DNA of 52,675 nt from JAKQDH01 sp029558835 (GCA_035356615.1 DAOQSN010000037.1:1-52675); one strand, 5' to 3'. Counted from the first letter of the stretch, positions 34,620 through 43,167 are shown. Numbers and translations: made by a program. The notes: generated by a model not told the origin, from the sequence alone.

Positions 34620-35441
34620 ATGACGGACTTCGCCAACGTGGGTGAGAAGGCGGTCACGCGCGCGATCGTCAAGGGGTTTGCCGACGAGCTGTTGAACTAC
34701 GTCGAAAGCGACGTGGTCGTGGTCGGGGCCGGGCCCGCGGGTCTGGTGGCCGCGCGGGACTTGGCGACGGCCGGACGCAAGGTACTGCTTATCGAACGCA
34801 GCAACTACCTCGGCGGCGGCTTCTGGATCGGCGGCTACCTGATGAACAAGATCACCGTCCGCAGTCCTGCCCACGAGGAGTTGGAGCGGCTGCACGTGCT
34901 CTGCCAGCAGGTCGAACCGGGCTTGTACGTGGCCGACGGCCCGCACGCCTGCGCAAAGCTAATTGCTTCCGCCTGTGAGGCCGGCGTGCGGGTACTGAAC
35001 CTCACGTCGGTCGAGGACGTGCTCCTCGACGATCAGCAGCGGGTGGCCGGCGTGGTCATCAACTGGACGCCGGTGCAGAGTCTCCCGCGGCAGATCACGT
35101 GTGTGGACCCCGTGGCGTTGGAGACAAAGGCCGTGATCGACGCCACGGGACACGACGCCGCGGTCGCCCGGCACCTGGCCGATCGAGGCCTCCTCAAGGT
35201 GCCCGGCAATGGAGCCATGAACGTCCGGCAATCAGAAGGCCTCGTCGTAGAACGCACGGGCGAGGTGTATCCGGGTCTGTACGTAGCGGGGATGGCCGTG
35301 GCGAGCGCGTTCGGCCTGCCGCGCATGGGGTCGACCTTCGGCGGCATGCTGCTATCCGGCCGACGCGTGGCGGAGTTGCTACAGCAGCCGGCACCGCCGC
35401 GCAACGAGCGCGGGCGAACCCCGCAGCTCGTGGGAGCCTAG
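34620..35441 (+). CDS. Thi4-family thiazole synthase
   Basis: The 273-residue product starts at ATG 34620, with AAGGA six bases upstream; an ATG five codons earlier is possible. VVVVGAGPAGLVAARDLA (dinucleotide site, GxGxxG at 36-41), LGGGFWIGGYLMNK, PVQ--RQITCVDPVALETK, AVIDATGHDA and GLPRMGSTFGGMLLSGRRVA are family features. Thi4 turns NAD and glycine into the adenylated thiazole of thiamine. By eye, Cys161 in ITCVDP aligns with the sulfur-donating Cys205 of yeast Thi4 (CCMDP), where sulfide-dependent archaeal enzymes carry His. No TPP riboswitch is seen upstream and no other thiamine gene is near. Confidence 0.92.
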   Translation: MTDFANVGEKAVTRAIVKGFADELLNYVESDVVVVGAGPAGLVAARDLATAGRKVLLIERSNYLGGGFWIGGYLMNKITVRSPAHEELERLHVLCQQVEPGLYVADGPHACAKLIASACEAGVRVLNLTSVEDVLLDDQQRVAGVVINWTPVQSLPRQITCVDPVALETKAVIDATGHDAAVARHLADRGLLKVPGNGAMNVRQSEGLVVERTGEVYPGLYVAGMAVASAFGLPRMGSTFGGMLLSGRRVAELLQQPAPPRNERGRTPQLVGA

Positions 35442-35494
35442 AGCCGCGCGCCAAGCCCCTCTCCGTTTCGTACGTGTTCAGCGTCTTCGGCGTT

Positions 35495-35606
35495 GTGGGT
35501 GCCATGCTTACCCGCGACTGCGGTCGCGGGTAAGCATGCCTTTGCAGTGGCGGCAAATGCCCAACCCCGCCTGCGGCGGGTGAGGGCATGGCATCCACGC
35601 TGAACA
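35495..35606 (+). repeat. Family C composite repeat (copy 2)
   Basis: This is the most regular copy. Hairpin 1 is CATGCTTACCCGCGAC-TGC-GGTCGCGGG-TAAGCATG; hairpin 2 is ACCCCGCC-TGC-GGCGGGTGAGG within ATGCCC...GGGCAT. Upstream TGTTCAGCGTCTTCGGCGTT matches the inverted copy at 51677-51808 (AACACG and ACGCTGAAC there). Confidence 0.85.
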
Positions 35607-35814
35607 GGTACTCAGGCAGACGGGCAGGGGTGAGGGTGCAGGACGCGAGGACGCCCGCCGTCTGGGCATGCGCGTCGTTCGCATCCGTTCTTTGCCGTTC
35701 GATCCACACCACTCCGTCACGCATGCACCACTGAGGCACAGCGCAAGCTTGGCCCGCGCTGTGCCTCCGCAGTGCCACCTGCCGCTCTTCCGGAAAACAA
35801 GCTGCGTCCCCGCT

Positions 35815-36125
35815 TTTCGCCGCTGTTGCCGCCGTCGATTGGAAGGAGGACGAGGTGCCCCCGTCGATTGCGGGGCGGCCCAGGTCAAGTGCCAATGCGT
35901 TTATGTCACCCGTGCCAATGTTGAGCGGGTTGCTCTTCGGAACGAAGGAGCCCGTAACCCGCCCGCCGGCGTCGTCCTCGCGCGGGTTCTCGGGCGTCAG
36001 CCATCGCTGCAGTGCCGACATCGGCGGGGCCGTTGGGGCGACCGCCGGTTGACGCGGCTCCTCGCGCGGCCGCGCGGCCGGCGCGGGTGGTTCCGGGGGT
36101 GCCGGGTTCCGTTCTGCCGTTGTGG
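35815..36125 (-). pseudogene. Decayed paralogue of the lipoprotein at 38650-39132
   Basis: Read on the minus strand, PPAPAARPREEPRQPAVAP, LQRWLTPENPREDDAGG and VTGSFVPKSNPLNIGTGDIN align with PPARAVQPREEPPCPALDP, EQWLTAESLREGAEGG and VTGSFDPRRNKLDIRTNDVT of the intact gene. After AIDGG the matching sequence (IDGGNSGEKR) continues in another frame, so there is a +1 shift, and the 3' end runs into the GCTGCGTCCCCG half-palindrome. No signal peptide or start is recognisable. Two copies about 3 kb apart suggest a local duplication with one copy decaying after repeat insertion. Confidence 0.7.
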
Positions 36126-36499
36126 TGGGTAGAATGTGGTGGGGAGTACATCCGGTGTGTATCCGGGTGTGGGGAACCGACCAAACGGGGATAGCAGCCT
36201 TCACCGGCTGCGAGCATCGAAGGGTACTTCATTCGACCATACCGCGCCGGATCGCGTGTCTCAACCGAGCGCACGTGCATACAACGGCCGTGGGGCAAGC
36301 CCGGGGTGTCCTCTGCCCTGTGCTGAGACGCCACGAAGCCAGCCGATGACCTCAGGCGTGTAAACGCAGCCCGACGCCGCGCGCTAAGGCGCTGATCCGG
36401 CGGGAGCCGCGTTTCGCGCGGCGACTGGGGTGCGCAGCTCAAGTGCGACACGATCGCGGCCGGTATTGCGAGTGTGTCTTGGCTCTGCGGTGCAGGAGC

Positions 36500-38410
36500 A
36501 TGGGTGGAACGCAGATGCAGAAAAACAGTTCCAGCAGGAAACGTCAGAGTCGTCCTACCTACAGCCCTATGCGCGTCCGGAAGCTGCTCATCCTGATGGG
36601 CGTGGCAGCAGGCGTGGCCGCTGGCGGGGCGATCTCTCTCCGCCATACGGGGCAACCGGAGGCACCGCGCGGGCTCGAGCATTGGGTGCGACCCGGTGCA
36701 GGCACGGGCTTCAACGTTCTGCTGATCACCTTGGACACGGTGCGACGGGACCACCTGGGATGCTACGGACGTCGACAGGCGCAGACGCCGACGTGTGACT
36801 CCCTGCTCGAGCACGGTGTGCGTTTCGACGACGCCGTCACCAGCGTGCCGATCACGCTGCCCTCGCACGCGACGCTGATGACAGGGCTCTACCCACACCA
36901 TCACGGCGTCCGGGACAACGGCAAATACCGGCTTGCCTCGCGGCAACAGACGCTGGCGGAGTTGCTCAAGGCACGCGGCTATGACACTGCCGCCTTCGTG
37001 GGCTGCTTCGTCCTGGACGCCCGCTTCGGACTCGACCAGGGTTTCGACATCTACGATTTCGAGGTCACGGAGGAGGGGTACCGGCGCGAGATGGTGGACT
37101 ACAACGAGCGGCCCGCCAACGCCGTGACCGATGCGGCACTGGGCTGGTTTGAGCGGCGACAGGCGGCGGGAACGAGCACCCCCTTCTTCGTCTGGGTGCA
37201 CTACTTCGACGCCCATCTGCCGTATAGGTCGCCGCTGGCGTCGCAGCCCCGGTTCGCCGGGCGCCCCTATGACGCGGAAATCGCGTTCGTGGACCAGCAG
37301 CTCAAGCGTCTGCTGGATCAACTGGGCGAGCTTGGGCTCCAGGAGCGGACCGTGATCGTTCTGGTGAGCGACCACGGGGAGTCGCTCGGCGAGCACGGGG
37401 AGCCGACCCACGGCATGCTGCTGTACGAGGCAACGGTGCGCGTGCCGTTCATCATCTCCTGCCCGGCGCTCTTTCAGGGGCCGCACTACGTGGACGGCCA
37501 GGTTGTCGGACTTGTGGACGTCCGGCCGACGCTCGAGGACTTGCTGGGAGTCACGCCGCTGTCACCGACCGACGGCCGGAGCCTGTTGGCCCCCGCCGCG
37601 GTGCCCGAACGTGCCGTGTACCTGGAAACATACGCACCATTTGAGCATGCAGGGTGGAGTCCCCTGTACGGCGCACGCACACAGGCACGCAAGTACATCC
37701 TGGCGCCGACACCAGAGTACTATGACCTCACGGCCGACCAAGGCGAGCAGAGGAACCGGTATGCGGACGACGACCCGGAACTAGTCCGGCTGAAAGCGGC
37801 GCTCGGGGAGTGGATGAAGGACTCGGGCACGCGGCCAGGATCGGGGCGGGCGGTCAGCGACGAAGAGCTCCGGCGTCTGGGGTCGCTGGGATACGTGCAG
37901 GCCGGGGGGGGCGTCCAGCAGACGACGCTGCTCGCCGATCCGAAGACCATGATGCCCGTTTACAACGAATCCGCGCGGGCCGAACGCCTGTACACCCAGG
38001 GTCGGTTCGAGGAGGCGGCGGACCTGGCGCGCCACGTGCTGGACCAGTGTGAATCCTGCGGTCACGCGCGTCGAGTACTGGCGTTCAGCTTTCTGAAACT
38101 GGGGAGGGCGGCGGAAGGAATCGCGGTGCTGCGTGAGTCGCCGAGGCAGGGGTCGGATGTGTTTCTCATTCGCTCACTCGCGGAGATGCTGATCCTCAAT
38201 CAACAGTACGACAGTGCGGAGGAAGTCCTGGATCTTTACACCAGAGTGGCACCGCTGGACGGGCGGGTGCCGCTGCTGCGCGGCGACATTCTGCTGCGCC
38301 GGCACCGGCCGGAGGAGGCGCTCGCCCAGTACGAAGAGGCCCTGCGGCTGGACGAGCATCGCGCCGGTCCGCAGGCGCGGGAGCGGATCGAACACATGCG
38401 GAAGCAGTAG
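36500..38410 (+). CDS. Membrane-anchored sulfatase-superfamily protein with C-terminal TPRs
   Basis: ATG 36500 gives 636 residues; ATG 36515 or 36569 are alternatives. An N-terminal anchor (LLILMGVAAGVAAGGAISL) precedes an alkaline-phosphatase fold: FNVLLITLDTVRRDHLGCYG (metal Asp), VPITLPSHATLMTGLYPHHHG, LVSDHGESLGEHGEPTHGML and VDVRPTLEDLLG. The usual CxPSR that becomes formylglycine is replaced by TLPSH, so the nucleophile would be Thr119, as in phosphotransferase relatives. The last 150 residues are TPR helices (AERLYTQGRFEEAADLARHV; EEALAQYEEALRLDEHRAGP). A periplasmic hydrolase or transferase is likely; the substrate is unknown and sulfatase activity is doubtful. Confidence 0.88.
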   Translation: MGGTQMQKNSSSRKRQSRPTYSPMRVRKLLILMGVAAGVAAGGAISLRHTGQPEAPRGLEHWVRPGAGTGFNVLLITLDTVRRDHLGCYGRRQAQTPTCDSLLEHGVRFDDAVTSVPITLPSHATLMTGLYPHHHGVRDNGKYRLASRQQTLAELLKARGYDTAAFVGCFVLDARFGLDQGFDIYDFEVTEEGYRREMVDYNERPANAVTDAALGWFERRQAAGTSTPFFVWVHYFDAHLPYRSPLASQPRFAGRPYDAEIAFVDQQLKRLLDQLGELGLQERTVIVLVSDHGESLGEHGEPTHGMLLYEATVRVPFIISCPALFQGPHYVDGQVVGLVDVRPTLEDLLGVTPLSPTDGRSLLAPAAVPERAVYLETYAPFEHAGWSPLYGARTQARKYILAPTPEYYDLTADQGEQRNRYADDDPELVRLKAALGEWMKDSGTRPGSGRAVSDEELRRLGSLGYVQAGGGVQQTTLLADPKTMMPVYNESARAERLYTQGRFEEAADLARHVLDQCESCGHARRVLAFSFLKLGRAAEGIAVLRESPRQGSDVFLIRSLAEMLILNQQYDSAEEVLDLYTRVAPLDGRVPLLRGDILLRRHRPEEALAQYEEALRLDEHRAGPQARERIEHMRKQ

Positions 38411-38649
38411 GCTCGCTTGACCCGCTGTCGGCAGACGCCACAGGCGACTTCGTGGAACCAGCGGGCGCCAGAGAAACAGAGCGGCATATTCCGGCTGCCA
38501 GCGCCGACCTGCTGGTGCAGGCGCTCACAGGACGGCTTGGCAGCGCATGAGCGGGCTGTGCTCGGACGAGCGCCCCGGGGCGGATGTCATGTGGTCGGTG
38601 GCGTGGAGCCGCTCGGCCGCGCCAGGGCTGCGCGGCCATCCCCCGCTCT

Positions 38650-39132
38650 TCACTCCTCCCGCACGGTCCAACCGCCGCTCTCTTCGCGCTGGAAGCGGTA
38701 GATGGAACGCTCGCGGCGGCGTAGTTCGCTGTTGCTGCCGTCGATGGACAGCACGACGAGCTGCCGCCAGTCGATGGGCAGCCGGCCGGTATCGAGGGCG
38801 AAGGCAGTAACATCGTTGGTGCGGATGTCCAGTTTGTTCCGGCGCGGATCGAAGGAGCCGGTCACCCATCCCCCCTCCGCACCCTCCCGCAACGACTCCG
38901 CCGTCAGCCATTGCTCCGGGTCCGGCGCCAGCAGGGCCGTCGGATCGAGCGCCGGGCAAGGCGGCTCCTCGCGCGGTTGCACCGCTCGCGCGGGCGGTTC
39001 CGGGCGTGCGACTGCGTTGTCGGCCTTCGGACCCGGTTGCGCCTGACGACAGCCGGTCTGCCCCGCGGCCAGCAACAGGCATGCAACCACCGCCCCCCCA
39101 CCTGCTGTCCGACCCGCGTGATAGCGATGCAC
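38650..39132 (-). CDS. Lipoprotein, hypothetical, with a decayed neighbour copy
   Basis: The 160-residue product starts at GTG 39132, behind GGAGGG seven bases away. VVACLLLAAGQTGC is a lipoprotein signal (Cys near 28). A Pro/Glu-rich linker follows, then a conserved-looking block WLTAESLREGAEGGWVTGSF and strands FALDTGRLPIDWRQLVVLSI DG-like, ending in an Arg-rich tail. No family is recognised. A paralogous remnant lies at 35815-36125 in the same orientation. The gene is divergent from hslV, 81 bp away, so the two may share a promoter region. Confidence 0.8.
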   Translation of the reverse strand: MHRYHAGRTAGGGAVVACLLLAAGQTGCRQAQPGPKADNAVARPEPPARAVQPREEPPCPALDPTALLAPDPEQWLTAESLREGAEGGWVTGSFDPRRNKLDIRTNDVTAFALDTGRLPIDWRQLVVLSIDGSNSELRRRERSIYRFQREESGGWTVREE

Positions 39133-39213
39133 GGCTCGCCCTCCGGTGCGGCCCCGCTTGCACCCCGGCCCCACCTGTTGTACCGTTCCTGCCCGCGAGA
39201 GGATGCATGTACC

Positions 39214-39768
39214 ATGACCGAATCCGGACAGCAAGTGAAGATTCACGGTACGACCATTGTGGCCGTCCGCCGCGGCGAGTCCGTAGCGATCGGCGGAGAC
39301 GGGCAGGTCTCGCTCGGGGCGACGGCCGTCAAGCATGACGCCCGGAAGATCCGCAGCGTGGCCGGGGGCAAGGTGCTGTGCGGGTTCGCGGGCTCGGCCG
39401 CCGACTCCTTCGCCCTGCTCGAACGCTTCGAGACCAAGCTCGAACAGCACAAGAGCAACCTGCGCCGGGCGGCCATCGAGCTCGCCAAGGACTGGCGGAC
39501 TGACAAGGTGTTACGCCGGCTGGAGGCGCTCCTGCTGGCTGTGTCGAAGGAGACCACACTGATGATCAGCGGGTCGGGCGACGTAATCGAGCCGACGGAC
39601 GGCGTGATCGGGATCGGCTCGGGCGGGATGTACGCGGCCGCCGCCGCCCGGGCGCTGCTCCGGCACACGGACCTCCCCCCGGGCGCCATCGCGGAGGAAG
39701 CCCTGAAGATCGCCTCGGAAATCTGCGTCTACACCAACCGCGAGATCGTGGTGGAGACAATCGCGTAG
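39214..39768 (+). CDS. hslV: ATP-dependent protease proteolytic subunit HslV
   Basis: This is the peptidase ring of the HslUV (ClpQY) protease in the cytoplasm. The product has 184 residues from ATG 39214; nearby ATGs at 39203 and 39207 are in other frames. The catalytic Thr is preceded by a propeptide of about 12 residues (MTESGQQVKIHG) and the mature chain would begin TTIVAVRRGESVAIGGDGQV, so processing is needed. KIRSVAGGKVLCGFAGSAAD and GVIGIGSGGMYAAAAARAL are typical. hslU follows in the same direction after 278 bp filled with repeats, an unusually wide gap for this pair. Confidence 0.97.
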   Translation: MTESGQQVKIHGTTIVAVRRGESVAIGGDGQVSLGATAVKHDARKIRSVAGGKVLCGFAGSAADSFALLERFETKLEQHKSNLRRAAIELAKDWRTDKVLRRLEALLLAVSKETTLMISGSGDVIEPTDGVIGIGSGGMYAAAAARALLRHTDLPPGAIAEEALKIASEICVYTNREIVVETIA

Positions 39769-40046
39769 ACCTGCTCCCGCACAGCGCGGGAGCGATGCAT
39801 CAGAGCCGTCGGCGCAACCCGACGGACCCTTGGAGCAGATAACCCGCAGCTTGAGCACAACATCCTGCGAACGCCTCAAACGCGATGGTACTGGGGTGGC
39901 ATGCCCAAGCCGAAGGCGCCGGCATGCTCTTGTGGCGAGCGGGCTTGCGCGGGGAACCGAGCATGGCGGCGCTGCGCTTGGCCATGCCACCCGCTCGGAA
40001 AGGCCTGTTGCCGGCATAGGCGGCATCTTAACAGTAACGCACTAAA
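39769..40046. other. Repeat-filled gap between hslV and hslU
   Basis: It holds a family E hairpin at 39798-39826 and a family D element at 39894-39993. No promoter is clear, so hslU may depend on readthrough across these hairpins or on an unseen promoter. Confidence 0.5.
39894..39993. repeat. Family D repeat (copy 2)
   Basis: GGGGTGGCATGCCCAAGCCG at one end and GGCGGCGCTGCGCTTGGCC-ATGCCACCC at the other match the ends of 9336-9446; the centres differ (here CGGCATGCTCTTGTGGCGAG). Confidence 0.75.
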
Positions 40047-41390
40047 ATGCAGGAACTGACACCCAAACAGATCGTCGAGGAACTCGATAAGTACATCATC
40101 GGGCAGAACGCGGCCAAGCGCATGGCGGCCATCGCCATCCGCAACCGCTGGCGCCGCCTCCAGCTTCCCACGGAGCTGCGCGAGGACATCGGCCCCAGCA
40201 ACATCATCATGATGGGCCCCACCGGCGTCGGCAAGACCGAGATCGCCCGACGCCTCGCGCAGCTTGTCAACGCGCCCTTCCTGAAGGTCGAGGCCACCAA
40301 GTACACCGAGGTCGGCTACCACGGCCGGGACGTGGAGAGCATCGTCCGCGACCTAGTCGAACTGGCCGTGCACATGGTCCGCACGGAGCAGACGGAGGTA
40401 GTCCGCACCGAAGCAGACCGCCTCACCGAGGAACGCCTGCTTGACCTGCTGCTGCCCGCCACCGACTACGATCGCCACGACCTCGACGCCGGCAGCGAGA
40501 CGGCCGAACGCCGCCGGCGCAATCGCGAGAAGTTCCGCAACCAACTGCGCGCCGGCGAGCTGGAGGACCGCAACGTCGAGCTGAAGATCGACACCAAGGC
40601 CACGCCGATCGGCGTGATGGCCACCTTCGGTTTCGACCAGATCGACCCGGAGATGCAGAACTTCTTCGACCGGCTGATGCCCTCGCAGCCCAAGCAGCGG
40701 CTCATGCCGGTCCGCGAGGCCCGCAAGATTGTCTTCGAGGAGCAGTGCGACAAGCTCATCGACCGCGAGAAGGTGCAGGAACTCGCCCTGCGCCGGGCGG
40801 AGAACACCGGCATCATCTTCCTCGACGAGATCGACAAGATCGCCGGCACGGACTACCGCCATGGCCCGGACGTTTCGCGCCAGGGCGTGCAGCGCGACCT
40901 GCTGCCCATCATCGAGGGCTGCACGGTGAACACGCGCTACGGCCCCGTACGGACCGACCATGTGCTGTTCATCGCGGCCGGGGCGTTCCACGGCACCAAG
41001 CCCAGCGACTTGATGCCGGAGTTGCAGGGCCGCCTGCCGATCCGCGTCAACCTCGACGACCTCAACCGCGACGACTTCGTCCGCATCCTCACCGAGCCGA
41101 AGAACGCGCTCACCAAGCAGCAGACGGCACTATTAGCTACGGAGGGCGTGCTGCTGGACTTCCGGCCGGACGCCATCACCGCCCTCGCCGACATCGCCTG
41201 GCGCGTGAACCAGTCCACGGAGAACATCGGCGCCCGCCGGCTGATGACTGTCATGGAAACGCTCATGGAGCAGATCAGCTTCGACGCCCCTGCCCGCCGC
41301 GGCGAAACGCTGGTCATCGACGAGGCGTACGTTCACGAGCGCCTGGCGGATATCGCCAAGGATAGTGACCTGAGCAGGTTCATTCTGTAG
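40047..41390 (+). CDS. hslU: ATP-dependent protease ATPase subunit HslU
   Basis: This AAA+ unfoldase feeds proteins to HslV. The 447-residue length is typical. MQELTPKQIVEELDKYIIGQ opens the N-domain; Walker A is GPTGVGKT (57-64); the I-domain follows (about 110-235); Walker B is IIFLDEIDKIAG; sensor and box sequences include DVSRQGVQRDLLPIIEGCTV and ENIGARRLMTVMETLMEQIS. The C-terminal LSRFIL is the tail that docks into HslV and opens it. No ribosome-binding site precedes the ATG. It belongs functionally with hslV despite the repeat-filled gap. Confidence 0.98.
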   Translation: MQELTPKQIVEELDKYIIGQNAAKRMAAIAIRNRWRRLQLPTELREDIGPSNIIMMGPTGVGKTEIARRLAQLVNAPFLKVEATKYTEVGYHGRDVESIVRDLVELAVHMVRTEQTEVVRTEADRLTEERLLDLLLPATDYDRHDLDAGSETAERRRRNREKFRNQLRAGELEDRNVELKIDTKATPIGVMATFGFDQIDPEMQNFFDRLMPSQPKQRLMPVREARKIVFEEQCDKLIDREKVQELALRRAENTGIIFLDEIDKIAGTDYRHGPDVSRQGVQRDLLPIIEGCTVNTRYGPVRTDHVLFIAAGAFHGTKPSDLMPELQGRLPIRVNLDDLNRDDFVRILTEPKNALTKQQTALLATEGVLLDFRPDAITALADIAWRVNQSTENIGARRLMTVMETLMEQISFDAPARRGETLVIDEAYVHERLADIAKDSDLSRFIL

Positions 41391-41974
41391 CCGAGTTTGA
41401 CGCACGCGGAGGGCGTCATCGGCTCCAAGAGGCAAGAGGCAAGTGGACACGCGTAGGGTGGGCACTGCCCACCACGTGACGGCAAGTCCCCGTTCCAGAC
41501 CGCGACCGTAAGGGAGCGGCCCGTGAATAGCGAGGTGCGAATGGCGAATGAAAGCATCGCTTTGAACCGCGACCGTAACGGAGCAAACGGTGCAGCATAT
41601 GCCAGCAACGCTCCGCTCCAGCATCGCCCGCCCTCCGGGCGAGGCAAGGAAAGGGAAAAGAGGGTGGGCTGCCCTCCAGGGACTCGAAGTCCCTGGCAAC
41701 GACCGTGCGCCCTCCGGGCGAGAACTGAGTGTCGCCTTCAAGCGGCAACGAGCGTCCTCTCCCAGCCGTCGGCGTCCCCTTCCAGCGGTGAGCGTCCGCT
41801 TCCGCCCTGAGGGCGCGCGAACGCTGCGCGGGCCTTCCAGACCCTGGGAGCCGCTCCCCTTCCGCTCTTCTCCCTCTCGCCTGGAGCGCAAGCGAACCGC
41901 GCTCGGACCTCCAGGCCGGTACGCCGGGTGGCCCACCTCCTCTGGAGGTGGGGGGCTGATGAACGCCCCGCGAG
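41391..41974. other. Repeat-rich spacer after hslU
   Basis: No gene is supported. It contains the hairpin GGTGGGCA-C-TGCCCACC near 41456-41472, the hairpin CAGGGACT-CGA-AGTCCCTG near 41667-41690, two copies of CCTCCGGGCGAG (41633-41644 and 41711-41722) and a family B hairpin at 41923-41962. Confidence 0.5.
41923..41962 (-). repeat. Family B hairpin (copy 2)
   Basis: Read on the minus strand: TTCATCAG-leader, stem CCCACCTCC, loop AGA, stem GGAGGTGGG, then CCACCCGGC. It starts 12 bp downstream of the zinc-ribbon gene's stop, in the same orientation as copy 3 upstream of that gene. Confidence 0.8.
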
Positions 41975-43006
41975 TCACTGAACCGTAAGCAAGATGACGC
42001 CGGTCACGACCCCGAGAAAGATCACTCCCATCGCCGGCCCGAGAAAGAACCCATACATGATCACGATGCGCGTCGCGTGCCCGCGCGTCCGCACCAGTTG
42101 GTGGGTATAGTCGCTGCGCACCGGCCCGATCCACCCCAGCGCCGCACAGCCGCAAACACCCAGCAGCAGGAGGAAATCGAGCATGAGCATCCCCTCGGGG
42201 GGCCAGCTTGCCTTCGTGGCGATTCGTATGAGCACATCGGCTGCCACCACGAACACGCAGCCGGCCGCGCTATGCAGCAGGCGATGGGCCTCATAGTTCC
42301 CCGCGGCCACGATCGTGCGCGGAGCCCGGGCGAACGCGGGCAACTCGGGCCGAAGCTGCGTCATCAAGCCGACCCAAAGCGGCACCGCCCACATGCACAA
42401 CAACAGCACTGCCACTCCCACCCCGATCCGCCACGCCAGGAACGACGGGGCCTGCACCGCGATGCGGCAGCTTCCTGCTGTGTAGAATGTCAGGGGCCTC
42501 GCGTACCGGCGACTCATGCGCGACGGCCCCTCTCTATCAATGTTCCCGAGGCCGGCCCTGCTCACCTCACCAGAGCTGTATGTCTGCGGCGCGCCCACCA
42601 CCTGATTATTCGCAATGGGCCACACTCGCACGAGGAGATCCGCTTCCACCACCACCGAATCCGCCAGCACGGTGGCACCGATGACGATCACGCTCATCGC
42701 CAGGGCGCACCAACCCGCGAACCGGAACGACCGTTTCACATCTCCCGGCCGATCCAGCGCCCACCACCAGCCGGGCGGGCGCTTGCGCCACGGCGTGAAC
42801 ATCCCCGAGAGAAACCACGTCCCGGCGTCCACCAACTGCCACACCTGCTCGCGCAAAGCACTCGGCACGTGCAGCAGCCCACACTCCGGGCACCGCGGCG
42901 CCTCGCCCAGCCCGTGCAGGTTGTACCCGCAGGCCAGGCAGCACCGTTCCGCACTGCCCTCCGGTACCGCGAGATTCGCCGCCGATGTGTCAGTATCCAC
43001 AACCAC
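41975..43006 (-). CDS. Zinc-ribbon multi-pass membrane protein
   Basis: The start is uncertain: GTG 43006 gives 343 residues; the frame continues upstream into a repeat. A zinc ribbon CCLACGYNLHGL...CPECGLLH lies near the N-terminus and is followed by four or more hydrophobic helices (AMSVIVIGATVLADSVV, VGVAVLLLCMWAVPLWVGLM, and two near the C-terminus ending IFLGVVTGVILLTV). CxxCGYxLxGL plus membrane helices is an architecture I associate with planctomycete proteins of unknown role. The gene is bracketed by two directly repeated family B hairpins. Confidence 0.75.
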   Translation of the reverse strand: MVVDTDTSAANLAVPEGSAERCCLACGYNLHGLGEAPRCPECGLLHVPSALREQVWQLVDAGTWFLSGMFTPWRKRPPGWWWALDRPGDVKRSFRFAGWCALAMSVIVIGATVLADSVVVEADLLVRVWPIANNQVVGAPQTYSSGEVSRAGLGNIDREGPSRMSRRYARPLTFYTAGSCRIAVQAPSFLAWRIGVGVAVLLLCMWAVPLWVGLMTQLRPELPAFARAPRTIVAAGNYEAHRLLHSAAGCVFVVAADVLIRIATKASWPPEGMLMLDFLLLLGVCGCAALGWIGPVRSDYTHQLVRTRGHATRIVIMYGFFLGPAMGVIFLGVVTGVILLTVQ

Positions 43007-43041
43007 GGCGTGCCGTCTTTCCGGGTGACCCACCCACCCAA

Positions 43042-43082
43042 GCGGGTGGCCCACCTCCTCTGGAGGTGGGGGACTGATGAAT
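43042..43082 (-). repeat. Family B hairpin (copy 3)
   Basis: Nearly identical to copy 2 (CCCACCTCC-AGA-GGAGGTGGG). On the minus strand it lies just upstream of the zinc-ribbon gene and carries AGGAGG, which could be mistaken for, or act as, a ribosome-binding site. Confidence 0.85.
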
Positions 43083-43167
43083 GACGCCGGTCGCCAAACG
43101 CGCCGCTGCTGAAACTGCGCCGCCGACCTCTACCGTATGAACCCGCAGCAGGGTGCGCGCGCGGAGC

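Larger units (their letters stand above)
35442..36499. other. Repeat-rich region with a decayed gene
   Basis: Contents in order: a family C repeat (35495-35606), an inverted repeat GGCACAGCGC/GCGCTGTGCC (35735-35765), a half-copy of the tRNA-Gln palindrome (35791-35817), the lipoprotein pseudogene (35815-36125) and then a stretch up to the sulfatase-like gene in which I see no gene. Long minus-strand frames here are antisense artefacts. Confidence 0.55.

Noticed and set aside
35906..37486. 526-codon minus-strand frame
   Set aside because: Antisense to the sulfatase-like gene over most of its length; the part matching the lipoprotein paralogue is in another frame.
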